Source of the DNA: Malacoplasma sp.
Lineage (GTDB): Bacteria > Bacillota_I > Bacilli_A > Mycoplasmatales > Mycoplasmoidaceae
DNA length: 6,046 nt
Direction of reading: 5' to 3'
Assembly: GCA_029050415.1 (NCBI GenBank)
Contig: JAIDMU010000052.1
Span: 1-6,046 of the forward strand
Numbering within the stretch: position 1 is the first letter of the stretch; each line of letters begins with the position of its first letter. The notes beneath the pieces were generated by a model, which worked only from the letters and a program-made list of their open reading frames with translations, did not search any database and had not been told where the DNA came from. Of the stretch, positions 1 through 6,046 are shown piece after piece. The position numbers were made by a program, and so were the translations under genes.

Positions 1-90
1 GAAATGATAAAAAAAGCAAAATCAGAAAAAACTAAAGAAGATAATAAAGAAAAAACAGACAATTCTGAAAATAAAACAGATAAAAATTAA
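1..90 (+). CDS. 3' end of an unidentified protein with a lysine-rich charged tail (partial)
   Basis: Frame 1 is open from the window edge to a TAA at 88-90 and encodes 29 residues made almost only of K, E, D, N, T and S. Frames 2 and 3 close quickly, so this frame is the likely one. The composition suggests a disordered, highly charged cytoplasmic C-terminal tail, but it has no diagnostic motif and the body of the protein lies outside the window. The gene runs in the same direction as secDF, 122 nt upstream of it. I do not recognise it. Confidence 0.7.
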   Translation, partial: EMIKKAKSEKTKEDNKEKTDNSENKTDKN

Positions 91-212
91 TTCAAGTAAT
101 ATAAGTTATTAATTTCTATATTTTAGATATTTATTGGATAACTTTTTTATATTTTAATTTGTTATATTTGCTATATAATACTATTTGTATTTAAATCATT
201 ATAAAATTAGTC
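91..212 (+). other. Intergenic region upstream of secDF
   Basis: This 122-nt, very AT-rich spacer holds one clear element, the TATAAT box at 174-179. I found no convincing intrinsic terminator for the upstream gene: the best inverted repeat, ATAAC (138-142) with GTTAT (161-165), has only 5 bp and a long loop. No Shine-Dalgarno precedes the secDF ATG; the last bases before it are AAAATTAGTC. Confidence 0.6.
174..179 (+). promoter_or_regulatory. Probable secDF promoter, -10 box TATAAT
   Basis: A perfect TATAAT hexamer lies 33 nt before the secDF start codon, inside TGCTATATAAT, so an overlapping register has an upstream TG like an extended -10. No good -35 sits 16-18 nt upstream (that position reads ATTTTA), which is common in Mollicutes. 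Transcription would start near 186 and give a leader of about 27 nt. Confidence 0.6.
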
Positions 213-3200
213 ATGAAATCAAAAACAAAAAATTTTTTTAATAGATTTTTTTCTTCATTAAAAGTGAATTTTTATAAGTTTTTAAGAAATCTTCATTTTG
301 ACTCTAGAACTAGAGGTGGAAGAATTTTTAAATCTATTTTTTTCTTTTTTTTATATGCAATTGCAACTATTGGAATTGTTTTTGGTCTTATTAATTTAGG
401 TGAAAATAATACTAATCAAGGTTTATTTGGAAAAACATATAATGCTACTTATAAACTAGATATTCCTACAACTGCTACTGAATCAGAAGCAAAAAAATTA
501 ACTGAAAATGCAGTTGAAAGATTTACAAATTATTTATTATATAGAAATGTTATTACCAATAACATTACATATAGTGTAAAACAATCAAATAAATCAAATG
601 AAAATAACAAATATTATGATGGATACATTTATGTTTCATACACAAATGTTCCAATTTATTATGATGATGAATTTAAAAACTCTGAAACAGAGGGGAATTT
701 TGATATTGATCCAAATAAATATGCATTGGATAATCAAAGCAGTAATACTATAACTGCTTGATATTTTAATCCTGCTGCAAATTTAATTGAAGAAAAATAT
801 TCATATAACAAATTAAAATCTGGTGCACAAATTTTTAAAAGTACTGATTTTGATTATGCATCAGCTAGAATAGATGATAGAAAAATTGGTGAAGGACCAG
901 AAGATTTAAATAATTATGGAACAACTTTTAATTTAAATAATTCTTCTTATGAGTATTTAAATGATGCTGGATTAGACCCTTCAAACCCAAATTCATTTAA
1001 ATCACAATATGATGCTAGTACAAATGCTTTAGCTGATACAGATTTACAATGAATTGTTTTTAAAAACATAGATCATTTAGTTAATTTACTAAATTATGCA
1101 AAATATGTTGTTTTTAATTATGAATATTATTCTAATAGTAAAGCTGATAGTTTTTCTGGAAGCACACAAACTAAATGAAAAATTTATTATGATAACTTAA
1201 ATTCAGTTAATTCTACTTTAGTTAGTTGGGCTAAAAATGCAATTAATTATAATGAATCACAAGTAAGAATTGGAATTAACTCAATTACTTCTGAATATTT
1301 AATTCAATGTTATGAATATGCATTAGGACATGATGATGTTACTAAAAATACTATTCCAACAATAGTTAATGATGGAAATAGTAATTTATTAACTATCATG
1401 AAAGATTATGTTATAGGTGTAGTATCAAAATTAAACTATAAACAATGATTTCCTAATGTTACTTCATGAAGTTCAAATATTAGTGGAGCTTCAGTAAATT
1501 CTTTTGCAATTCAACCATGAGCTTATGAATCAACAAAATACACAACAGCTGCTGGTGAAGAATCAACAACAACTTCTAATAATGAAAGAGAATTAAGAAG
1601 AGACATTGATTTAAAATTGTTTCAAAACTCTTCTTTACCAATTCAATTTTATTCAATTCCTTATTTTGTTCCAGCACAGTACCAATCAACAAATTATGAA
1701 AATTTAAATTATAGCATTGGTGACTTGCAACAAATTTATTTAAATTATGAAGAACCTACTGCTAATAATCCTAATGATAGTAATGCAATCAATAATGAAG
1801 GCAACAATTATTTACAAAGTGAAACAAGATCTACAACTAATTATTTTGGAACTAATGGATGAATTTCAAATCCATTTATAGAAACAAGTGTTGTTTCTAC
1901 TCTATCTACTTATAATTCAGTTTTTTTGGCTTCTGGGGTTATTATTTTATTAATTGCAGTAGTAGTTTCTGTTTTATATAGAATTCCTGGAATGTTATCT
2001 GCTTTTTCAATTATAGCTGCTTTTGGATTTTCATTATCTTTATTAATTGTTTTGAAAATAGATATTTCTATTCCTTCTTTATTAGGTTTATTTGTTGGAA
2101 CAATGGTTTCAGTAATGTCAATCTCAATGGTGATGGAACGGATTAGAAGATTACTGTTACAAAAAAATTCTGTTTTTGATTCAATTCAAACAGCAATTAA
2201 AAAATCAATGTTATCTACAGTTGATTTAAATGTCACTATTATGGTAATTGGACTAACAATGTTTTTTATTGCTAAAGGCGAATTGACCAATATGGGTATG
2301 ACTTTATTATTGAGTGGATTATTGTCACTTGGATCAACATTTGTATTTTTCATTTTTCCTTTATATTCTTACAGTACTTTTAAATTTAGTTGAAATGCAA
2401 GAATTAATTTATTGCATTTAAGCAAATTAAGAAATAAAATATCATTTAATTCTAATAAATGATGAATTATTTGAGGGGTTTTAATAGGAATTATATTAAT
2501 TGCTGGAATAGTTTTTGGAACAGCAGGACTAACTAATTCTGTTTATAAAGATGGTACATTTACAACTATAACAATTCTTGGAAACACTAATTCTAGTGTT
2601 GTGGATTCTCAAAAAGTTATTAATTCAATTCAAAATACTTTAGGAAATGATTGATCTTTAACATTTAAAAATATATCTGAGTATCAATCTGCTGATACTA
2701 GTCAAAGTTTAGAACCTTATGGATATTATTATTTAATCATTCAAGGTTATAGTAAAAATTCAGTATCTTTAAGTTCTATTCAAAACCAATTAAGAAGTGT
2801 TATTGAAACTAACTATTCTAGTTTAGGTTTAAGTGATGCAATCTTGAATAATATTTCAATTTTTCAAGTTTCAAAATCTTTAATTACAGATATTTTCCTT
2901 AGTGGTATTTATTCACTATTAGCTGGTTGAGGATTTTTATGTGTATATTATTCTATTAGATTAAATGTTTTATCAATTATTCCAGTTTTCATTGCTGGAG
3001 CAACGAGTTCAATGGTAACAGTTTCACTAAGCTATTTATTTCAATTTGAAATTAATCTGTTATTTGTTTATGTATTAGCAACATCTGGGATTCTTTCTAT
3101 CTTGTTTAGTTGTTTATATGTATCTGTTACAAAAACAAGATTTGTTAAAAATAGAATATTTGAACAAGAAAAAATTCATGCATTTATTTTAAATAATATT

Positions 3201-3491
3201 AAAAGTTTATTAAATGTAATTCATGTAACAATTGTTTCTAACATTATTATTTTTGCTTTATTGGCTGGATTAGTTTCTCCATCTACTACTTTATTCTTTA
3301 TTAATACAATGATTGCTAATATCATTGCAATTCCTATTGGTTACTTTTTAATTGCTCATCTATATTACTATGTAATTTTAATTAGACAAAAATATGTACA
3401 AAGAATTATTAGTAACTTAGATACTAGACTTAGTAAAGAATACAAAGAAGTTGATGAACAACTAATTATGGGAATTAATAAATTCCACTAG
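213..3491 (+). CDS. secDF: Fused SecD-SecF protein translocase accessory subunit (code 4, TGA = Trp)
   Basis: One 1092-residue frame, reading 13 TGA codons as Trp (positions 759, 1050, 1176, 1446, 1467, 1518, 1860, 2391, 2460, 2463, 2472, 2652, 2928), ending at TAG 3489-3491. SecDF of the RND superfamily normally assists SecYEG-dependent export from the outer face of the membrane using the proton gradient. Visible order: basic N-terminus; TM1 about 40-62; Asn/Ser/Tyr-rich extracytoplasmic domain about 63-570; TM2-TM6 about 573-717; TM7 about 752-773; second outer domain about 774-888; TM8-TM12 about 889-1055; charged tail. This 1+5+1+5 pattern is that of fused SecDF. SecD signatures remain in the first half: P621 to MERIRR (641-646) aligns without gaps to the TM4 motif, and STVDLNVT (668-675) matches the TM5 motif. 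The SecF half is much degraded: no GIDFxGG-like motif after TM7 and no DRIRE-like motif after TM10. The usual intramembrane Asp, Asp and Arg positions read M635, F965 and about N1001. ATG 213 is the first possible start, with a stop codon upstream in frame at 192. Family assignment is firm; normal proton-driven function is doubtful. Confidence 0.88.
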
Positions 3492-3494
3492 GAG
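3490..3494 (+). promoter_or_regulatory. Shine-Dalgarno of apt, overlapping the secDF stop codon
   Basis: AGGAG shares its first two bases with the TAG stop of secDF and lies 6 nt before the apt ATG. It is the best ribosome binding site on the + strand of this window. The overlap suggests translation of apt is coupled to termination on secDF, within one operon. Confidence 0.8.
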
Positions 3495-3500
3495 ATATTT

Positions 3501-4025
3501 ATGGATTATGAAAATATAAAAAATAGCATTGCAATTGTTGAAGACTTTCCTAAAAAAGGAATTAGTTTCAAAGATGTTACACCTCTATTTTTAGATCATA
3601 AAAAAATAGATTTTATTATTGATGAAATGGCTTCTTTTGCTAAAACAATTGATTTTGATGTTATTGTAGCTCCAGAGTCTAGAGGTTTTTTATTTGGATT
3701 ACCACTAGCATTAAAATTAAAAAAACCTTTTGTTCCAATCAGAAAAAAAGGTAAGTTACCAAGAAAAGTTGTATCTGAAGAATATGAACTAGAATATGGT
3801 AAAGCTATTATTGAAATATCAGAAAATGATATTCCCCCTAATTCAAAAGTTTTAATTGTAGATGATTTAATTGCAACTGGCGGAACTTCAGTTGCAATTC
3901 AAAAACTAATTAAAAAACTAAATTGTACAGTTGTTGGTCAAGCATATTTAATTGAACTAATTGAATTGTGTGATTACCAAAAACTTGAAGGGAAATTTTT
4001 TTCAATGATAAAATACGAAAAGTAG
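3501..4025 (+). CDS. apt: Adenine phosphoribosyltransferase
   Basis: This 174-residue cytoplasmic enzyme converts adenine and PRPP to AMP and diphosphate (purine salvage, on which mollicutes depend because they generally lack de novo purine synthesis). The length is normal for the family. Motifs seen: FPKKGISFKDVTPLF (16-30), the APRT N-terminal signature; APESRGF (57-63); PIRKKGKLP (79-87), the flexible-loop region; YELEYG (95-100); and the PRPP-binding loop VLIVDDLIATGGT (117-129) with the acidic pair D121-D122. No Trp codon of either kind occurs. It starts 9 nt after secDF with a strong Shine-Dalgarno. In many Firmicutes apt lies near secDF and is followed by relA; here rnhB follows instead. 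Its TAG stop lies inside the terminator stem. Confidence 0.95.
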   Translation: MDYENIKNSIAIVEDFPKKGISFKDVTPLFLDHKKIDFIIDEMASFAKTIDFDVIVAPESRGFLFGLPLALKLKKPFVPIRKKGKLPRKVVSEEYELEYGKAIIEISENDIPPNSKVLIVDDLIATGGTSVAIQKLIKKLNCTVVGQAYLIELIELCDYQKLEGKFFSMIKYEK

Positions 4026-4050
4026 TTGTAAAACTACTTTTTTGTTTTTT
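4018..4050 (+). terminator. Intrinsic terminator overlapping the apt stop codon
   Basis: A perfect 10-bp stem, AAAAGTAGTT (4018-4027) with AACTACTTTT (4032-4041), encloses the tetraloop GTAA. T-rich sequence follows (TT, G, then TTTTTT to 4050). The TAG stop at 4023-4025 is in the left arm. It would end the secDF-apt transcript, perhaps only partly because the stem is AT-rich. Confidence 0.75.
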
Positions 4051-4056
4051 TATAAC
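4051..4056 (+). promoter_or_regulatory. Candidate rnhB -10 box (TATAAC) just before the start codon
   Basis: TATAAC ends 5 nt before the rnhB ATG, so transcription from it would begin at or next to the start codon and give a leaderless message. TTGTAA at 4026-4031, inside the apt terminator hairpin, could be a -35, but the 19-nt spacing is long. Chance TATA-like hexamers are frequent in such AT-rich DNA, so this is tentative. Readthrough from apt is the alternative. Confidence 0.3.
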
Positions 4057-4061
4057 CTTAT

Positions 4062-4685
4062 ATGAATAAAAATAATTTATACAATTTTGATTTAAATTTA
4101 AAAAAGCAATATTCCAAAATATTGGGAGTTGATGAAGTGGGTAGAGGATGTATTGCTGGTCCTTTAGTAGTTTGTGGTGTCATTTTAAAAGATAACTTTT
4201 ATGATGGAAACATTAAAGATAGTAAAAAAATTAAATCAATTGAACAAAGAAAAAAATTAAAAAATTTAATTATTAAAAATAGTTTGTTTTATTTGTATGA
4301 AATAATAGAACCAGAAACAATTGATTTAATTGGACCTAAAAAAGCAAGTGTTTTAGGAATGACAAAAATTGCTAACCAATTAATTGATTATTATGATTTG
4401 TGTTTAACAGATTATGAAAAAATTCCAGACCTTTTAAAAACACAAATGAATATAACTAAAGGAGATAATACTTCTTTTTCAATTGCATGTGCTTCAATTG
4501 TTGCAAAATCTATTAGAGATGATTTAATGGAACAACTTCATAATTTATATCCTTATTTTGAATTTAATAAAAACCAAGGATATTTAACAAAAAGACACAT
4601 AGAGTTACTAAACAAATATGGAGCAATAAAAAAAATTCATAGGTTTTCTTACAAACCTATGAAATTGATGAATTCTAAAATTTAA
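4062..4685 (+). CDS. rnhB: Ribonuclease HII
   Basis: This 207-residue cytoplasmic nuclease cuts the RNA strand of RNA-DNA hybrids and starts removal of single ribonucleotides from DNA. The length is typical of RNase HII. Motifs seen: GVDEVGRG (22-29), carrying the metal ligands D24 and E25; TDYEKIP (116-122), where D117 fits the third acidic ligand; KGDNTSFSIACASIVAKSIRD (133-153), carrying the fourth ligand D135 and the conserved D153; and the C-terminal HRFSYKP (near 193-199), the family's HR-SF-P-like segment. No Trp codon occurs. No Shine-Dalgarno precedes the ATG; the spacer after apt is 36 nt and mostly terminator. The gene converges on the lipoprotein gene with 2 nt between stop codons, and its last 60 bases also contain that gene's terminator on the other strand. 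I found no clear terminator for rnhB itself. Confidence 0.94.
   Translation: MNKNNLYNFDLNLKKQYSKILGVDEVGRGCIAGPLVVCGVILKDNFYDGNIKDSKKIKSIEQRKKLKNLIIKNSLFYLYEIIEPETIDLIGPKKASVLGMTKIANQLIDYYDLCLTDYEKIPDLLKTQMNITKGDNTSFSIACASIVAKSIRDDLMEQLHNLYPYFEFNKNQGYLTKRHIELLNKYGAIKKIHRFSYKPMKLMNSKI
4628..4663 (-). terminator. Intrinsic terminator of the lipoprotein gene, inside the rnhB 3' end
   Basis: A perfect 11-bp inverted repeat, TTCATAGGTTT (4636-4646) with AAACCTATGAA (4653-4663), has a 6-nt loop. On the minus strand it is followed at once by eight T (complement of the A run at 4628-4635), the classic intrinsic terminator layout, and it begins 24 nt after the lipoprotein stop codon. On the + strand no T run follows it, so the direction is clear. 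Confidence 0.82.
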
Positions 4686-4687
4686 AA

Positions 4688-5926
4688 CTAATTTGTATTT
4701 ATATCATTTTTTGTTTGTGTTGCAAAAAAACTAACTAAATATTTATAATTAGTACTTTTTCAAACATAACCATCTTTTAATTTGATTTTTAAATATATAC
4801 TTATGCTCTCAGTTACATGGCTATCAGCTGTACTTTCATCTTTTTCAAATTTTGAAATTGTAAGTTCAGAACTAACATTATTACTTAAAATACTGTCATA
4901 ATTTAAATCTTGAGTGTCTAATGGTGTTAGTCCACTAGAATTAGATGATGCTCTTCAAAAACCAGATAAAAATTCTGTTAATGAGAAAAATTGTTTTATT
5001 CCATCTATATTTTTATAATTTTTTAATGTATATAAAATAAATCCAAACTTATTTTTTGATTCTGTTCAATTATTTTGATTTGGAGCAAATAATTTTTTTA
5101 TTTCATCAATAGTCATGTTATAAAAATTCATTTTATTTTTATCTACTAGATTACCAAATAAAAGTTCATCTTCACCATATTTATCATATAAATCATATTT
5201 TCAATTAGTGTTATTAACAACATCATTTACTTTTTGATCTTGAGTAGAATAGTTTTCTATAGGGGTGCTTTGTTGATTTTCTGGTTTTTTAAAGTATAAA
5301 CAAAATCAAACATGATAATTTTCATTATTACTTTTTCAAACAACATTTTCTTTTGGTATGAAAGAAACTTCAACAGTTACTTTATCACCAACATCAAAAA
5401 TTTTAACTTTTCCATCAAGTAAATCACTATTAATATTTTCATACATCAAATCTTTTAAATCTAATTGACCATTAAAATTAATACCATTTTCCTTACTATC
5501 ATCATAAACATAAGTTGATCAATCATCAGAATAATTTATAAAAGTTTTAAAACCTTCTATATTTTTAAAATTTTGTGCTTCATAGTAAACACCAGTAAAA
5601 TTAGTACTATCTTGTTTGTGTTTGTATCATTTTCCTTCTGGGAAAATTTCTTTTTGAAATTCTTCAATAGATTTAGTTATTCGATTTGAAACAGAATTTG
5701 CTACATTCAATGAATTAAACTCACCATTTGCAGAAAGAAAAAAATCAACTACATATTTTTCATTAATTCTTAAAATAATATCATTTGTAGTTTTTATTTC
5801 TTCTTGGTATTGAGTATCTTGATTACTGTTTTCACTTGTGTTTGTTCCACAAGAAACTAGTGCAATTGGCATTGCTAAAGCAAATGAACCAACCAAAAAT
5901 AAAGGCAATAATTTTTTTATTTTCAT
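4688..5926 (-). CDS. Putative surface lipoprotein with an internal duplication (code 4, TGA = Trp)
   Basis: A 412-residue frame, intact only when eight TGA codons are read as Trp (W100, W136, W197, W207, W242, W287, W324, W389; no TGG), ends at TAG (complement 4688-4690). The first 26 residues are a lipoprotein signal: basic MKIKK, a hydrophobic stretch, and the lipobox LVSC with C26 as the predicted lipidated cysteine. An Asn/Ser/Thr/Gln-rich linker follows (about 27-50). The mature protein should be anchored to the outer face of the membrane. It has two diverged copies of one domain, about 86-214 and 272-405: SIEEFQKEIF / TIDEIKKLF, NFKNIEG (119-125) / NYKNIDG (303-309), and VVWKS (195-199) / YVWKS (387-391). 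I recognise no catalytic motif and no named family. A role in adhesion, substrate binding or antigenic surface variation is only inferred from location and type. It has its own promoter region and ribosome binding site and a terminator inside rnhB. Confidence 0.85.
4712..5113 (-). repeat. Internal domain copy 2 of the lipoprotein (residues about 272-405)
   Basis: The blocks occur in the same order as in copy 1: TIDEIKKLFAPNQNNW, LYTLKNYKNIDGIKQFF, then GYVWKSTNYKYLVSFF. The copies are offset by about 184-192 residues along the whole length. Copy 2 has a longer Ser/Asn-rich middle (near 326-340). Confidence 0.6.
5285..5671 (-). repeat. Internal domain copy 1 of the lipoprotein (residues about 86-214)
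   Basis: This copy starts with SIEEFQKEIFPEGKW, passes through YYEAQNFKNIEGFKTF and ends after the VVWKSNNENYHVWF segment. The similarity to copy 2 is visible in the protein but not as a DNA repeat, so the duplication is old. The boundaries are approximate. Confidence 0.6.
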
Positions 5927-5936
5927 ACAAACATTT

Positions 5937-5941
5937 CTCCT
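5937..5941 (-). promoter_or_regulatory. Shine-Dalgarno of the lipoprotein gene
   Basis: On the minus strand AGGAG (within AAAGGAGAAA) lies 10 nt before the ATG at complement 5924-5926. It supports this start, which also gives a complete lipoprotein signal peptide. Confidence 0.8.
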
Positions 5942-5960
5942 TTTTAATTAAGGTAATTTA

Positions 5961-5966
5961 ATTTTA
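5961..5966 (-). promoter_or_regulatory. Probable lipoprotein promoter, -10 box TAAAAT
   Basis: TAAAAT on the minus strand matches TATAAT at 5 of 6 bases. It would start transcription near 5954 and give a leader of about 28 nt holding the Shine-Dalgarno. The expected -35 position falls inside the A run at complement 5977-5995, so no ordinary -35 hexamer exists. Other TA-rich hexamers nearby could serve instead. Confidence 0.45.
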
Positions 5967-5976
5967 ATAATTTTTC

Positions 5977-5995
5977 TTTTTTTTTTTTTTTTTTT
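5977..5995 (-). repeat. Run of 19 A upstream of the lipoprotein -10 box (T19 on the + strand)
   Basis: The + strand reads 19 consecutive T. On the coding strand of the lipoprotein gene this is A19, beginning 10 nt upstream of the likely -10 box and covering the -35 area. It is the longest homopolymer in the window. Such runs change length by slipped-strand replication, and in some mycoplasma surface lipoprotein genes (for example vlp of Mycoplasma hyorhinis) a promoter poly-A tract sets on/off expression. Confidence 0.75.
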
Positions 5996-6006
5996 AATTA
6001 AAACAA

Positions 6007-6046
6007 TTAAAAAAATTTTTTAAAAGATTAAAAAATTTTTTTTTAA
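6007..6046. repeat. Two AT-only palindromic A-tract/T-tract elements 21 bp apart
   Basis: TTAAAAAAATTTTTTAA (6007-6023) and TTAAAAAATTTTTTTTTAA (6028-6046) are near copies, each an A-run joined to a T-run, with starts 21 bp apart, about two helical turns. They could curve the DNA or act as an UP-like element upstream of the lipoprotein promoter. They may also be ordinary AT-rich noise; the window ends here. Confidence 0.4.

Noticed and set aside
91..212. A riboswitch, tRNA or small RNA upstream of secDF
   Set aside because: The region has almost no G or C, no stable long stem and no recognisable tRNA arms; only the -10 box stands out.
213..3491. Several short separate genes, or a decayed secDF pseudogene
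   Set aside because: All interruptions are TGA in one frame, with no TAA, TAG or frameshift. Membrane and domain order is continuous under code 4, so it is one intact gene.
4636..4663. The hairpin as a terminator or regulator of rnhB on the + strand
   Set aside because: No T run follows it on the + strand and it lies before the rnhB stop codon. The eight T directly after it are on the minus strand.
4730..4760. ACTAA/TTAGT hairpin followed by TTTTT as the rnhB terminator
   Set aside because: The stem is only 5 bp of AT-rich sequence with a 14-nt loop, too weak to call in DNA of this composition.
5627..5926. A short 99-residue lipoprotein as a complete gene
   Set aside because: It ends at a TGA that reads as Trp. 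The same frame stays open to a TAG at complement 4688-4690, and the extension contains the second domain copy and leads to a good terminator.
5927..6046. An invertible promoter like those of some Mycoplasma lipoprotein genes
   Set aside because: I see no specific inverted repeats flanking the promoter. The only palindromes are AT-only, both lie on one side, and the window ends at 6046, so there is no support here.

Overview
The window looks like a wall-less bacterium of the class Mollicutes (Mycoplasma, Malacoplasma or Spiroplasma type). It is very AT-rich. TGA must be read as tryptophan (genetic code 4): 21 of the 22 Trp codons are TGA, 13 of 14 in secDF and 8 of 8 in the lipoprotein gene. 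Under the standard code both of these genes break into pieces; under code 4 each is one intact frame. The genus cannot be fixed by eye. The lipoprotein signal style (MKIKK start, LVSC lipobox) is compatible with the Mycoplasma/Malacoplasma side, but this is only a hint.

Layout: (1) 1-90 is the 3' end of an unidentified + strand gene with a lysine-rich, probably disordered tail. (2) 91-212 is an intergenic region with a perfect TATAAT box at 174-179. (3) 213-3491 is one 1092-residue fused SecD-SecF membrane protein with an unusually large extracytoplasmic domain. (4) apt (adenine phosphoribosyltransferase, 3501-4025) follows after 9 nt, with a Shine-Dalgarno that overlaps the secDF stop codon; its own stop codon lies inside an intrinsic terminator. 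(5) rnhB (ribonuclease HII, 4062-4685) comes next, with no Shine-Dalgarno. (6) A 412-residue surface lipoprotein gene (complement 4688-5926) converges on rnhB with only 2 nt between the stop codons. Its terminator is encoded inside the 3' end of rnhB. (7) 5927-6046 is its upstream region, with a ribosome binding site, a likely -10 box, a run of 19 T (A on the coding strand) just upstream of that box, and two AT palindromes.

How it fits together: secDF and apt form a translationally close operon that preserves part of the Firmicutes secDF-recJ-apt-relA neighbourhood, with recJ and relA absent here. rnhB may be transcribed by readthrough or from a weak promoter at the end of the apt terminator. 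The lipoprotein is an independent leftward unit.

Most worth a second look: the SecDF homologue appears to lack all three intramembrane charged residues of the canonical proton relay and carries a head domain of about 500 residues; the lipoprotein gene has a homopolymer at the position where mycoplasma surface genes are known to be phase-switched; the lipoprotein contains a diverged internal duplication; and the lipoprotein terminator is embedded in the conserved C-terminal coding sequence of rnhB. I see no CRISPR array, tRNA, rRNA, insertion sequence or defence system.
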